From NCBI RefSeq assembly GCF_020172685.1, contig NZ_CP083986.1, forward strand, positions 258,070 to 322,069: DNA of 64,000 nucleotides. The letters are read 5' to 3'. Shown piece after piece: positions 28,365-37,976 of the stretch. Within the stretch, counting starts at the first letter, position 1. Each line of letters opens with the position of its first letter. Source of the DNA: [Mycobacterium] nativiensis (GTDB lineage: Bacteria > Actinomycetota > Actinomycetes > Mycobacteriales > Mycobacteriaceae). Made by a program: the position numbers and the translations under genes. The notes below the pieces were generated by a model. That model did not search any database and was not told where the DNA came from. It worked only from the letters and a program-made list of their open reading frames with translations.

Positions 28365-29240
28365 ATGGGTACTGAGCCCAACGCCGCCGAACTCACCGTC
28401 GAGCAGGCCTGGTACATCGCGGAGACCATTGGCGCAGGGTCATTTCCGTGGGTTTTGGCGATAACCATGCCCTACACCGACGCCGGGGAACGCGCTGCGT
28501 TCATGGAGTGCCAGCGTGACGAACTGACCCGGATGGGTGTCGTCGCGCCGGACGGCACGATCAATCGATCTGTGGCCGAATGGATTCGGGTGGTGTGCTT
28601 CCCGGACCGTTGGCTGGACCTGCGTTACGTGGGTTCACCGTCCGACGGCGCTCCCGAGATGCTGCGCGGCATCGTGGCGCGTCGCGGTGACGGCTCCGGC
28701 AAGCTCGCCCGGACCGTGGTGGCATTGCGCAACGCTCAACTGGTCACCTTCACCGCGATGGAGATCGACGACCCCCGGCTGCTGGTCCCGGTGCTGGGGG
28801 CCGGGCTCCGGGCGCGCCCGCCTGCCCGGTTCGATGAGTTCACGCTGCCCGCCCGGGTCGGTGTGCGTGCCGACGAGCGGTTGCGTGCCGGCGCTCCGCT
28901 CGGCGAAGTTCTTGACTACCTGGGCATCCCGGCGTCGGCGCGGCCGATCGTGGAGTCGGTATTCGCCGGCCCGCGCAGCTACGTCGAGGTCGTCGCGGGT
29001 TGCGCCCAAGACGGCCGGCACGCCACCACCGAGGTCGGAATGAGCCTGGTCGACACCGACGAAGGCCGCATATTGGTCGCGCCCACCCGAGCTTTCGATG
29101 GCGAGTGGGTATCGACGTTTAGGCCCGGAACCGATTTTGCGATCGCCGTCGCGATCGAAGAGCTGACCGCAACGCTGCCCGAGGGGCAGTGGTTCCCCGG
29201 TCAGCGACTGTCCCGAGATTTCACCACCCAGCTGTCCTAG
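28365..29240 (+). CDS. espG3: EspG3, PE/PPE-specific chaperone
   Basis: A 291-residue cytosolic chaperone that binds the tip of PE-PPE dimers of its own ESX system. N-terminus [20 protein letters not shown] and the [31 protein letters not shown] segments match EspG3. ATG at 28365 gives the normal start; a GTG at 28362 is immediately upstream and in frame. It is the only espG in the window, so it probably serves both PE-PPE pairs. Confidence 0.95.
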   Translation: MGTEPNAAELTVEQAWYIAETIGAGSFPWVLAITMPYTDAGERAAFMECQRDELTRMGVVAPDGTINRSVAEWIRVVCFPDRWLDLRYVGSPSDGAPEMLRGIVARRGDGSGKLARTVVALRNAQLVTFTAMEIDDPRLLVPVLGAGLRARPPARFDEFTLPARVGVRADERLRAGAPLGEVLDYLGIPASARPIVESVFAGPRSYVEVVAGCAQDGRHATTEVGMSLVDTDEGRILVAPTRAFDGEWVSTFRPGTDFAIAVAIEELTATLPEGQWFPGQRLSRDFTTQLS

Positions 29241-29268
29241 CAACAAGTATCAAGAATAGAGAACACCA

Positions 29269-30702
29269 ATGACCGAAGCTCCGGTGCTGACCAGCGCCGC
29301 CATGCCGATCGTCCGCATCGCGGTTCTGGCTGACAGTCGCCTGACCGAGATCGCGCTGCCCGCGGAGTTGCCGCTGCGCGAAATCCTGCCCGCGGTGCAA
29401 CGCCTGGTTGCCCCGGACACCGGCGACGACGCCGACCCCGCCGCCGGCGCGACGACGCTGCTGAGCCTGGCGCCGGTCGGTGGTGCGCCGTTCAGCCTGG
29501 ACGCCAGCCTGGACACCGTCGGCGTGGTCGACGGCGACCTGCTGGCGCTTCGGCCGGTACCGGTCGGACCGGCAGCCCCCGGCATCGTCGAGGACATCGC
29601 CGACGCCGCAGTGATCTTCTCGGCGTCGCGCCGTAAGCCCTGGGGACCTCAGCACATTCAGCGTGCCGCACTGGCCGCGGGCGCAGCTCTGGCTTTCGCG
29701 GGGACCGGCCTGGCCGCCGCGCACCGCGCGCTCACCGGCGAGCCGGCCGGCCTGTTCGCAGTCGGGGCCATCGCGCTGCTGACCGTGCTGGCGGCGTTGG
29801 TGGCACGGACCCGCTCGGCCGACGCCGCACTGACTTTGGCGATCGCGGCGCTGGTGCCGGTCGCGGCCGCCGGCACCCTGGCGGTGCCCGGCGCGTTCGG
29901 TCCGGCGCACGTGGTGCTGGGCGCGGCGGCGCTCAGCGCCTGGGCGCTGATCTGCCTGATCCTGCCTCCGGGCGGCCGCGGCGAACGCGGGATTGCCTTC
30001 TTCACCGCCGCGGTGGTCGTCGGTGTCGGGGTGTTGGCGGCTGCCGCCGTCAAGACGTTCTGGGAGGTGCCGTTTCTCAGCCTCGGCTGCGGCCTGATCA
30101 CCGCCTCGCTGCTGCTCACCATTGCGGCCCCGCAGGTTTCGGCGCTGTGGGCGCGGCTGCCGCTGCCGGTGATTCCGGCTCCCGGTGACCCGACGCCGTC
30201 GGCGCTGCCGCAGAGCGTGCTCGAGGACCTGCCCCGTCGCGTCCGGGTCACCGATGCCCACCAGACCGGCTTCATCGCCGGTGCGGTGCTGCTGGCCGTG
30301 TTCGGTTCGGTGGCGATCGCCGCTGCGCCCGAGGGCCTTTCGGGATGGGCGTGGTACGTGGTCGCGGGCATCGCGGTGGCCTCGGTGCTGCGGGCCCGGG
30401 TGTGGGACTCGGCGTGGTGCAAGGCCTGGCTGCTGGCTCAGCCGCACCTGACCGCTCTGGTCCTGCTGGCCTGCTACGCCGCGACCGGTCGCTACGCGGC
30501 GGCCTTCGGTGCGGTGCTGGTGCTGGCCGCCCTGGTGGCGGTGTGGGCTGTTGTCGCACTGAGCCCGTCGGTTGCGTCCCCGGACAGCTACTCGCTGCCG
30601 GTTCGGCGGTTGGTCGGCTTCCTGTCCTCCGGCGTGGACGCCACTCTGATCCCGGTCATGGCCTACCTGGTCGGTATCTTCGCCTGGGTCCTGTCTCGAT
30701 GA
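29269..30702 (+). CDS. eccD3: EccD3, ESX-3 polytopic membrane component
   Basis: A 477-residue protein with a ubiquitin-like cytosolic domain in residues 10-100 (PIVRIAVLADSRLTEIALP...GVVDGDLLALRPV) and eleven hydrophobic helices from about 130 onward. EccD forms dimers lining the ESX membrane pore. Start ATG at 29269 lies 28 bp after espG3. The 3' end overlaps mycP3 by 4 bp. Confidence 0.96.
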   Translation: MTEAPVLTSAAMPIVRIAVLADSRLTEIALPAELPLREILPAVQRLVAPDTGDDADPAAGATTLLSLAPVGGAPFSLDASLDTVGVVDGDLLALRPVPVGPAAPGIVEDIADAAVIFSASRRKPWGPQHIQRAALAAGAALAFAGTGLAAAHRALTGEPAGLFAVGAIALLTVLAALVARTRSADAALTLAIAALVPVAAAGTLAVPGAFGPAHVVLGAAALSAWALICLILPPGGRGERGIAFFTAAVVVGVGVLAAAAVKTFWEVPFLSLGCGLITASLLLTIAAPQVSALWARLPLPVIPAPGDPTPSALPQSVLEDLPRRVRVTDAHQTGFIAGAVLLAVFGSVAIAAAPEGLSGWAWYVVAGIAVASVLRARVWDSAWCKAWLLAQPHLTALVLLACYAATGRYAAAFGAVLVLAALVAVWAVVALSPSVASPDSYSLPVRRLVGFLSSGVDATLIPVMAYLVGIFAWVLSR

Positions 30703-32111
30703 CGTTGATCAAGAAGGGCGGGATCGCCGGTGCGGCAGTGGGATTGACCCTGCTGCTGGCCGGTCCGCCGGCATCGGCGATCACCCCGCCGAACGTCGAC
30801 CCGACGATACCGCCGCCCAGCGGGGCACCCGGTCCCGTCGCGGCGATGGAGCAGCGCGGTGACTGCGCGAGCTCGGGCCTGCTGCCCGGCACCGACACCG
30901 CCGCGGTTACCGCCGGGCAGCGGATGCTCGACCTGCCCACGGCATGGCAGTTCTCCCGCGGTGAGGGCCAGACCGTGGCCGTGATCGACACCGGTGTGCG
31001 GCCGGGTCCGCGGCTGCCGGCGGTCGACCCGGGCGGCGATTACATCGGCACGACCGACGGCCTGACCGACTGCGACGGGCACGGAACGCTGGTGGCCGGA
31101 ATTGTGGCCGGGCAGCCCGCGCCGGAAGGCCAGGACGGCTTCACCGGGGTGGCGCCGGGAGCGCGGCTGCTGTCGCTGCGATCGGCCTCGGCGACCATCT
31201 CCCCGAGGCTGGGCGGCGACGACCCCCGAGCCACCCGCGTGATCACCGACCTGACCGCATTGGCGCGGGCCATCGTGCACGCCGCCGACCTCGGTGCTCG
31301 GGTCATCACCATCTCCACCACAACCTGCGTGCCCGCCGACCACAACGTCGACCAGACCGCGCTGGGTGCGGCACTGCGCTACGCGGCGGTGGAGAAGGAC
31401 GCGCTCATCGTGGCCGCGGCCGGTGACAACGGCCAGACCGGATCGGTCGGTGGCGGCGGTGAGGCGTGCGCGTCGAACCCGCTCACCGACCTGAGCCGGC
31501 CGCAGGACCCGCGCAACTGGGGCAGCGTCACCTCCCTGTCGGTGCCGTCGTGGTGGCACCCGTATGTACTGTCGGTGGCCTCGCTGTCCCCGTCCGGGCA
31601 GCCGTCGTCGTTCACCATGGCCGGGCCGTGGGTCGGCGTCGCCGCACCCGGCGAGGGCGTCCTGTCGGTCAGCAACCGTGAGGACGGCGGCCTGGCCAAC
31701 GCGCTTCCCGGCAACCAGGGCAAGCTGGTGCCGCTCAGCGGCACCGGGTATGCCGCCGGCTACGTGGCCGGGGTGGCCGCGCTGGTCCGGGGTCGCTACC
31801 CCGACCTGAACGCCATGCAGGTGGCGCACCGGATCGTCGCCACCGCGCACAACTCGGCGCGTGCGCCGTCAGGTCTGGTCGGTGCCGGCATCGTCGACCC
31901 GGTGGCCGCTCTCACCTGGGAGCTGACGCCGGCCCAGGATCCGGCCAACCCGCCGGTGAAGAAACTCGCTCCACCACCGGTTCCGCAACCCGAGGACCCC
32001 GCGCCGCGGATCGTGGCCTTCGCGGGAACCGCGTTGCTGGCCGGATTGGTCGCCGCCGTCGCCACCGGCGCCGCTGCGGCCGCCCGCCGACGAAAGGAAG
32101 ACCAGCTGTGA
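30699..32111 (+). CDS. mycP3: MycP3, ESX-3 mycosin with degenerate catalytic site
   Basis: A 470-residue subtilisin-fold protein with signal peptide (cleavage after ASA), N-terminal extension, protease domain and C-terminal transmembrane helix followed by RRRKEDQL. Asp97 (VIDTGV) and His128 (DGHGT) of the triad are present. The serine motif, GTSYAAGYV in M. tuberculosis MycP3, reads GTGYAAGYV here, so Ser is Gly350 (codon GGG at 31746-31748). The oxyanion Asn in AAGN is Asp243 (AAGDN). The frame and remaining fold are intact. Mycosins also have a structural role in the ESX complex that does not need proteolysis, which could explain retention. Starts by ATGA overlap with eccD3. Confidence 0.95.
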   Translation: MTLIKKGGIAGAAVGLTLLLAGPPASAITPPNVDPTIPPPSGAPGPVAAMEQRGDCASSGLLPGTDTAAVTAGQRMLDLPTAWQFSRGEGQTVAVIDTGVRPGPRLPAVDPGGDYIGTTDGLTDCDGHGTLVAGIVAGQPAPEGQDGFTGVAPGARLLSLRSASATISPRLGGDDPRATRVITDLTALARAIVHAADLGARVITISTTTCVPADHNVDQTALGAALRYAAVEKDALIVAAAGDNGQTGSVGGGGEACASNPLTDLSRPQDPRNWGSVTSLSVPSWWHPYVLSVASLSPSGQPSSFTMAGPWVGVAAPGEGVLSVSNREDGGLANALPGNQGKLVPLSGTGYAAGYVAGVAALVRGRYPDLNAMQVAHRIVATAHNSARAPSGLVGAGIVDPVAALTWELTPAQDPANPPVKKLAPPPVPQPEDPAPRIVAFAGTALLAGLVAAVATGAAAAARRRKEDQL

Positions 32112-33079
32112 GCCTGCACCGATCCTCCATTGCACTGCCCGGTCCGGGCCGGATCAGCCTGGTGCTGCTCGCCGTTGTTCCAGCGGTGCTGGCCTACCCG
32201 TGGCCGACCACCCGGGACCGATGGGTGCTGGGTGTGGCTGTCGCGGTGGCGATCCTGCTGCTGAGCTGGTGGCAGGGCCTGCACCTGACCACGATCGTTC
32301 GTCGCCGGTTGGCCATGTCGCGTTCGCGCCGTGGCGTGCACACCGACCGGCGGGCCGGTTCCGGTGCGCGGGCCACCGCGGCGTTGCGGATCAAGTCCGG
32401 CGCCGCCGGGGACACTCTGCCGCTGTCACTGATCGCCGGCTACCTGAACCGGTACGGGCTGCAGGCCGACGCCGTACGAATCACCAGTCACGGCACCGGC
32501 GACACCTGGATCGGACTGACCTACTCGGCTGCGCCGAACCTGGCTGCCCTGCAGGCCCGTTCGTCGACCATCCCGCTGCAGCGGACGGCCGACATCGCGG
32601 TACGTCGCCTCGCAGATCACCTCCGCGAGATCGGCTGGGACACCGCACTTGTCGCCGACGGTGAGATTCCCTCGCTGATCGACGCGGGTGCGAAGGAGAC
32701 CTGGCGGTCGGTCATCGACGGCCCCGGTGACCACGTCGCCGCCTACCTGGTGAGCATCGATGCGGCACTGGCGGATACGTTCAGCCGGATTCGCGCTTCG
32801 GCCGCCGAGGAGACCTGGACGGCATTGGAGATCTCCGGTTCCGGCGATCAGCCGACTGTCTCAGCGGTGTGTGCCCTGCGTACCGGATCGGCCCCCGACG
32901 GCACCGCGCCGCTGGCCGGATTGGTGCCGCAGCAGGGCAACCACCGGACCGCGCTGTGCAGCCTGCACCCGCTGTCCGGGATCCGCCTGGACGGCCACAC
33001 CGCACTGGCAGCCGACGCCCTCGCCGGGCTGCGGTGGCCGGTCGCGGCGGCAGCCAAAACTTCGGTGGCCGCCGGCTAG
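32108..33079 (+). CDS. eccE3: EccE3, ESX-3 membrane component
   Basis: A 323-residue protein with two N-terminal transmembrane helices (ISLVLLAVVPAVLAYPWP and WVLGVAVAVAILLLSWW) and a cytosolic domain. GTG start overlaps mycP3 by 4 bp (GTGA). Last gene of the operon; its stop overlaps the stop of the convergent hydrolase gene by a few bases, leaving no room for a separate terminator. Confidence 0.95.
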   Translation: MSLHRSSIALPGPGRISLVLLAVVPAVLAYPWPTTRDRWVLGVAVAVAILLLSWWQGLHLTTIVRRRLAMSRSRRGVHTDRRAGSGARATAALRIKSGAAGDTLPLSLIAGYLNRYGLQADAVRITSHGTGDTWIGLTYSAAPNLAALQARSSTIPLQRTADIAVRRLADHLREIGWDTALVADGEIPSLIDAGAKETWRSVIDGPGDHVAAYLVSIDAALADTFSRIRASAAEETWTALEISGSGDQPTVSAVCALRTGSAPDGTAPLAGLVPQQGNHRTALCSLHPLSGIRLDGHTALAADALAGLRWPVAAAAKTSVAAG

Positions 33080-34269
33080 AACATGTAGCCCCGCAGGAAG
33101 GCCGTCATCCGGCGCAGGTAGGCCGGTTGGCTGACGTGCAGCACGTGGTTTCCGGGAAACCAGTGCAGCGCACAGTGATCCCAGTGCTGCCAGAGCATCT
33201 CGGCCTGCTCCGGCGGTGCCAACCGGTCACCCAGACCGGTGATGATCAGCCGCCGATCCTTGGGCACCAGGGGCGGATAGTTCAGCGGGGAGTGGTAGGC
33301 CGTCGCGGTGGCGAATTCGTCGTGGGGAATCCGGCCCATCCGCTGGCCGGCCTGAAAAAGCATGTTGGCCGGAAACCAGTCCCGGAGCTCCGACTCGACC
33401 GAGACCACCGGCACGTTCGGGATCACCGCCTGCAGGCGGGGCTCGACGGCGGCCAGCAGGGCGCTGGTGTATCCCCCGAGCGACAGGCCGGTCAAAGCGA
33501 TGCGGTCAACGCCGGTGGACTCCAGATAGTCGACCACCGAGCGGAAGTCATGCACGGCCTGGGCCATCGCCTCGGCAAAGCCCGACATGCCGTGCGAGAA
33601 GTAGCCGTATCCGCTGAACGGAGAATGCTTTTCGGCCCGGCGGCCGTGGAACGGCAAGGTGAAGAGCACCACGTCGTAGCCGGACCGGAAGAACCACGGC
33701 AGCGAGAAGAACAGTCCGTTGAACAGGTATGCCGAACCCATAAACCCGTGGATGACACACAGCGTAGGCCGTGGCCCGTCGTCGTGACGCCAATGCTGGA
33801 ACCGGGCGATGTGGTTGCGCTCCAGGGCACGCCAGGAGTCGCGCATGGCCGGGTTGACCGCCTCGAAACCACTGGTGAACGCCACGTTCTCGACCGTGCC
33901 GCGCGCGATCCGTTCGGCCAGCGGATTGGCGCGACGCGATGAGATCCTGGGCAACGCGATCGGAGCGGGAAAGGAACGGTCGGGATCGCGTTCGGCGGCC
34001 AACTGGGCGTAGAACTCCAGCTGCTCGCGTTCCCGGCGGGACTGCCCACGGCCGAGCACGGTGGTCACCACCGAGGGGATCATCGCCGCCGCCACCATCG
34101 ATGCGACCGCAGTGCGCAAGCCGATGTCGGCGAATGCCGAGGTGTCGACGATCATCCTGTCCCGCAACGACAACTCGCTGCGATCCGGCAGGCCGCGCTC
34201 ATCGGCGTCAGCGCTGGGAAAATCGGGGATCGGAATAGGCGGGTTGAGCGGGGTGGCATCAGAGGTCAC
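33076..34269 (-). CDS. Alpha/beta-hydrolase family protein, Rv0293c-like position
   Basis: A 397-residue protein. The hydrolase domain begins at about residue 160 with LCVIHGFMGSAYLFNG (oxyanion HG) and has the nucleophile elbow GLSLGGY and a late His in WFPGNHVLHV. The N-terminal 150 residues are an unassigned extension with a hydrophobic stretch (TAVASMVAAAMIPSVVTTVL), so it may be membrane attached. Substrate unknown. Convergent with eccE3. Confidence 0.85.
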   Translation of the reverse strand: MTSDATPLNPPIPIPDFPSADADERGLPDRSELSLRDRMIVDTSAFADIGLRTAVASMVAAAMIPSVVTTVLGRGQSRREREQLEFYAQLAAERDPDRSFPAPIALPRISSRRANPLAERIARGTVENVAFTSGFEAVNPAMRDSWRALERNHIARFQHWRHDDGPRPTLCVIHGFMGSAYLFNGLFFSLPWFFRSGYDVVLFTLPFHGRRAEKHSPFSGYGYFSHGMSGFAEAMAQAVHDFRSVVDYLESTGVDRIALTGLSLGGYTSALLAAVEPRLQAVIPNVPVVSVESELRDWFPANMLFQAGQRMGRIPHDEFATATAYHSPLNYPPLVPKDRRLIITGLGDRLAPPEQAEMLWQHWDHCALHWFPGNHVLHVSQPAYLRRMTAFLRGYMF

Positions 34270-34345
34270 GGTCTCCGGCCTTTCTCGATGTGCGGACGCT
34301 TAAGCCTGCGCGCCCTACTCGCCGAAACCGACGTTTTGCAGGCGG

Positions 34346-35284
34346 CTACTCGTACTTTGTCTGCATAACGTCGGTTTCGACGGGTTGGTCGGATGGTAGC
34401 GCGATCGCCAACAGCCGCGCGGCGTTGTCGTGCAGGACAGCGCGCAGCCATCTCTGGTCGACTCCAGGAAGTCCGGTGACCGCGCGCAGCGCGTCGAGGT
34501 AGCCGTACGGGATGTTCGGAAAGTCGCTGCCGAACACGATCCGCTCACCGGCGGCCCGCAGCCGCGGCTCATGTTCGGCCGGAAACGGCATCCTTTCGTC
34601 GATGAACGCGGTGAACGCCATGGTGGTGTCCAGGTGCACTGCCTCCGAATCCAGGCAGATGTCCAGGAATTCGCCGTACTCCGGCATGCCCATGTGGGCG
34701 ATGATCAGCTTCAGCCGGGGGTGGCGGCGCAGCAGTCGCCGGATCGGCTCGGGCCCGGTGAACCGTCCGGGCTGCGGCCCGGAACCGCAGTGGATGACGA
34801 CCGGAGTGCCGGAATCCTCAAGTGTTCCCCAGACTCCGTCGAGCAGTGGATCATTCGGGTCGTAGTCGCCGACCTGGATGTGCGCCTTGAAAACCCGGGT
34901 GCCGCCCTCGATAGCCGCGGCCACGTATTCGGTTGCCCCGGGCTCGGGGTAGAACGTCGCGGTGGCCAGGCAATCCGGTGTTTCCCCGGCGAATTGGACC
35001 GACCACGCGTTGAGCCATGCCGCCATCTCCGGCTTGTGCGGATACACCAGCGAGGTGAAGCGGCGCACGCCGAAGGCCCGCAAGGTCTCGACCCGGTGGG
35101 CCTCATCGGTGCGGTAGGTGATCGGCCAGCTGCGTCCCACCATCGGCCCGGCCGAGTCGAAGTAGTTCCACACCTTGTCCATCACCGACTTCGGCATGAA
35201 ATGGGTGTGGACGTCGATGATGCCCGGCAGCCCGAGTCCCGACCAGATCTGGCGGACCGCCGCGGCTTCTTCGTGGTAGGTCAT
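34346..35284 (-). CDS. Amidohydrolase family 2 (TIM-barrel) protein
   Basis: A 312-residue metal-dependent hydrolase or decarboxylase-type enzyme. Metal-ligand motifs are IIDVHTHFMP at the start, VVIHCGSG, LIIAHMGMPEYG, and FGSDFP near the end. The start at 35284 overlaps the stop of the bluB-like gene by ATGA, so the pair forms an operon. The substrate is not predictable. A longer reading beginning at 35527 would run through the neighbouring gene and is not supported. Confidence 0.9.
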   Translation of the reverse strand: MTYHEEAAAVRQIWSGLGLPGIIDVHTHFMPKSVMDKVWNYFDSAGPMVGRSWPITYRTDEAHRVETLRAFGVRRFTSLVYPHKPEMAAWLNAWSVQFAGETPDCLATATFYPEPGATEYVAAAIEGGTRVFKAHIQVGDYDPNDPLLDGVWGTLEDSGTPVVIHCGSGPQPGRFTGPEPIRRLLRRHPRLKLIIAHMGMPEYGEFLDICLDSEAVHLDTTMAFTAFIDERMPFPAEHEPRLRAAGERIVFGSDFPNIPYGYLDALRAVTGLPGVDQRWLRAVLHDNAARLLAIALPSDQPVETDVMQTKYE

Positions 35285-35931
35285 GGCAGTGTCCAACTGT
35301 TCTCGGAGACGAACTCGTCCAACGGCCGCCGGTAGGCCCACTCGTCGATCTCCAGGGCCGGCCGATCCGGGAACTCCGGAACCGGGCCCAGGCACAGGAC
35401 CGCCACCGGATCCGCGTCGGCGGGCATGCCCAGAAGTTGTGCCAGCGGTTCCGGCTCGAACAGGGACACCCACCCCATGCCCAGACCTTCGGCGCGGGCG
35501 GCCAGCCACAGGTTCTGAATGGCGCACGACACCGACGCCAGGTCCATCTGCGGCAGCGTGCGGCGGCCGAAGATGTGGGCCTGCCTGCCCTCGCGCAGTG
35601 CCACCACGAAAAGCTCGGCGCAGTCCAGGACGCCCTCCACCTTCAACGCCAGGAACTCCTGTTCGCGCTCACCCAGTGCGTGCGCGGTGCGGTGACGTTC
35701 CTCGTCGACCAGGGCGTGAATGCGTTGGCGCAGAGTGTCGTCGGTGATGCGGACGAACCGCCACGGCTGCATCAGCCCCACACTGGGCGCGGCGTGTGCC
35801 GCTGCCAGCAGCCGGGCCAGCACGTCCGGGTCGACGGCGCGCCCGGGGACGAAGCGTCGCATGTCACGCCGCTCGGCGATCGCCCGGTACACGGCCCGGC
35901 GCTCCTGCGCGGTGAAGGAAAGATCGGCCAC
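35281..35931 (-). CDS. bluB: BluB-like nitroreductase, 5,6-dimethylbenzimidazole synthase
   Basis: A 216-residue flavin enzyme of the nitroreductase fold. RRDMRRFVPGRAVD at the start and AAHAAPSVGLMQPWRFVRI, ALREGRQAHIFGRRTLPQMD, GLGMGWVSLF match BluB, which cleaves FMNH2 to make the lower ligand of cobalamin. The M. tuberculosis counterpart is Rv0306, in the same neighbourhood. First gene of an operon with the amidohydrolase. Confidence 0.88.
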   Translation of the reverse strand: MADLSFTAQERRAVYRAIAERRDMRRFVPGRAVDPDVLARLLAAAHAAPSVGLMQPWRFVRITDDTLRQRIHALVDEERHRTAHALGEREQEFLALKVEGVLDCAELFVVALREGRQAHIFGRRTLPQMDLASVSCAIQNLWLAARAEGLGMGWVSLFEPEPLAQLLGMPADADPVAVLCLGPVPEFPDRPALEIDEWAYRRPLDEFVSENSWTLP

Positions 35932-35968
35932 GGGATCATGGTAGGAGGCAGACGAAGGGACGCCCGCG

Positions 35969-36307
35969 ATGAAACGTTGGGAATTGCTCGACCATCTTTC
36001 CGCCGACGCCGTCGGCAGCTGGGTGTACGGGGACCCGCATCAGACCCCCGACGGCGCCACGGTGATCACCGCGGCGCGGGTGCGGGCCTCGGGCAGCGAC
36101 GGTTCCGGGGTCACCGCGAGCCCGGCCGGCGCACTGGTGATCCGCGGTGACCGCACCGAATGGGTACCGGCTATCAAGGTGGACCGGATCGCGCTGCTGG
36201 GGGTGCTCACCGGGCTGTTGTCTGCGGTGATCGCCTCTCTGGCGGTGCTGCGCCGCCCGCCCTGGCCGGACCTGCGAGTCACCGTCGACCGCCACTATGG
36301 CGACTGA
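35969..36307 (+). CDS. Hypothetical single-pass membrane protein
   Basis: A 112-residue protein, MKRWELLDHLSADAVGSWVYG..., with one transmembrane helix at about 72-92 (IALLGVLTGLLSAVIASLAVL). No family recognised. Its end overlaps the PAP2 gene by 11 bp, so the two are coupled. Divergent from bluB with a 37-bp gap. Confidence 0.75.
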   Translation: MKRWELLDHLSADAVGSWVYGDPHQTPDGATVITAARVRASGSDGSGVTASPAGALVIRGDRTEWVPAIKVDRIALLGVLTGLLSAVIASLAVLRRPPWPDLRVTVDRHYGD

Positions 36308-36977
36308 GGTGATGGCGCCCTCGACAGTGCGGACCTCTGCGCTGATCTCGGTGCTGGCCGCCGTGGCCGTGTACGCCCTCATGCTGGTGGGTTACCGGCA
36401 GGGCTGGGGTTGGCTGGCCACCGCCGACGCCGCCGCGCTGGACCCGAGCTACGACATCGGGATCAAGCACCCCGCCTGGGTGTCGTTCTGGGACAGGGTG
36501 TCCACGGTCTTCGCGCCGCCGGTGTTCCGGGTGCTGGCCATGGTGGCGGCCGTCGTCGCGGTGTGGCGGCGCCGGCTGCGGGTGGCACTGTTTCTGCTGG
36601 TGGCCGTGGAGCCGGGCGGAATGCTCACCCAGGCGGCCAAGGACGCCGTCGACCGGCCCCGCCCGGTGACCGCGCTGGCGGCGGCCTCATCGTCGTCGTT
36701 CCCGTCCGGGCACGCGCTCGGGGTGATGGTCGGAATAGGTGCGTTGCTGGTGGTGGCGCTGCCGCTGCTGCGCCGCCACGCCCGGCTGGCGGCCCTCTGT
36801 GTCGGCGTGCTGGTGGTGGTTGCGGTCGGGGTGGCCCGAGTGGCGCTGGGCGTGCACCATCCCTCCGATGTGCTGGCGGGCTGGGCGCTGGGTTGGGCAT
36901 ATCTGTGCGGGTGGGCCGTGTTGATCAAGCCGTGGGCCGGCGGGGTTGACCCGGCCCCGGCCCGCGCCGGAGGATGA
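36297..36977 (+). CDS. PAP2-family phosphatase (Rv0308-like)
   Basis: A 226-residue integral membrane phosphatase. The three PAP2 signature parts are KDAVDRPRP, SSFPSGHALG and RVALGVHHPSDVLAGWALG, giving the Lys/Arg, His and Arg-His-Asp active-site residues. About six transmembrane helices. Likely substrates are lipid phosphates or undecaprenyl pyrophosphate. Start could be 36297 or the in-frame ATG at 36312, which would avoid the overlap. Confidence 0.9.
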   Translation: MATEVMAPSTVRTSALISVLAAVAVYALMLVGYRQGWGWLATADAAALDPSYDIGIKHPAWVSFWDRVSTVFAPPVFRVLAMVAAVVAVWRRRLRVALFLLVAVEPGGMLTQAAKDAVDRPRPVTALAAASSSSFPSGHALGVMVGIGALLVVALPLLRRHARLAALCVGVLVVVAVGVARVALGVHHPSDVLAGWALGWAYLCGWAVLIKPWAGGVDPAPARAGG

Positions 36978-37219
36978 TCTTGATGACCAGTCCTGGCGCC
37001 GATCCGGTGGGAGCCCTCGTGTGTTCACGCAAGGGCTGCAGCGCCGACGCGACGTTCGGCATGCTGTGGAACAACCCGAAGCTGCACACCCCGCAGCGCC
37101 GCAAGGTCTGGCTGACCTGTGCCGAACACCGCGAGTACTTCCGCGAATACCTGTCGTCGCGGGGGCTGCTCAAGAGTGAGGCGCCGGTCGAGGCGTTGGA
37201 GCGTCGCCCGGAGCCGTGA
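36974..37219 (+). CDS. Small conserved hypothetical protein with paired cysteines
   Basis: An 81-residue protein with CSRKGCSA and LTCAEHREYF, a Cys2/Cys-His arrangement that suggests a small zinc-binding fold. ATGA overlap with the PAP2 stop supports the ATG at 36974; an ATG at 36983 is in frame too. Function unknown. Last in a three-gene run. Confidence 0.75.
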   Translation: MILMTSPGADPVGALVCSRKGCSADATFGMLWNNPKLHTPQRRKVWLTCAEHREYFREYLSSRGLLKSEAPVEALERRPEP

Positions 37220-37279
37220 AACCCCGGCGCGCCGTGATCGGTGTTTGACCCGCCCCCGGCGTCGGTCGATGATGAGTCG

Positions 37280-37936
37280 ATGCGCCGACTGCTGAGCGTG
37301 TTCTGCGCTGCCGTGTACGCCGCCGGAACGACACTGGCCGCGGCACCGGGCGCCCAGGCCGACGTCATGCCGTGGTTCGCCCGCTCCGTCGGCAACGCCA
37401 ACCAGGTGATCTCCGTTGTCGGGGTTGGCGGTTCGGACGCCAAGATGGACGTCTACCAGCGCAGCGCGACGGGCTGGCAGCCGGTTGCCGCCGGCATCAC
37501 CACCCACGTCGGCTCGGCCGGCATGGCGCCCAAGGCCAAGAGCGGCTACCCGGCCACACCGATGGGCGTCTACTCACTGCCGTACGCGTTCGGCACCGCC
37601 CCGAATCCCGGTGGGGGACTGCAGTATGTGCAGGTCGGTCCGGATCACTGGTGGGATGGCGACGGCAACAGCCCGACGTTCAACACCATGCAGGTCTGCA
37701 AGAAGGCGCAGTGCAAGTTCGACACCAGCGAGAGTGAGAACCTCGAGATCCCGCAGTACAAGCACGCGGTGGTGATGGGGGTCAACACGGCCCGCCAACC
37801 GGGCGACGGCGGTGCGTTCTTCTTCCACACCACCGACGGCGGCCCCACCGCAGGGTGCGTGGCCATCGACGACGCCAAGCTGGTGCAGATCATTCAGTGG
37901 CTGCGCCCCGGCGCGGTCATCGCGATCGCACAGTGA
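37280..37936 (+). CDS. Exported L,D-transpeptidase-like (YkuD fold) protein, Rv0309-like
   Basis: A 218-residue protein. A signal peptide ends near QADV. The C-terminal FFFHTTDGGPTAGCVAIDD has the His and Cys of the YkuD catalytic motif with a GGPTAGC variant of the usual SHGC. YPATPMGVYSLPYAFG is typical of the family. A role in cell-wall peptidoglycan or lipid-linked modification is possible. ATG at 37280 gives a normal signal peptide; upstream codons are not conserved-looking. Confidence 0.85.
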   Translation: MRRLLSVFCAAVYAAGTTLAAAPGAQADVMPWFARSVGNANQVISVVGVGGSDAKMDVYQRSATGWQPVAAGITTHVGSAGMAPKAKSGYPATPMGVYSLPYAFGTAPNPGGGLQYVQVGPDHWWDGDGNSPTFNTMQVCKKAQCKFDTSESENLEIPQYKHAVVMGVNTARQPGDGGAFFFHTTDGGPTAGCVAIDDAKLVQIIQWLRPGAVIAIAQ

Positions 37937-37976
37937 GCGTCGCCGAAGACTGCTGAGCCCGTTTGAGTCGAAGCGG

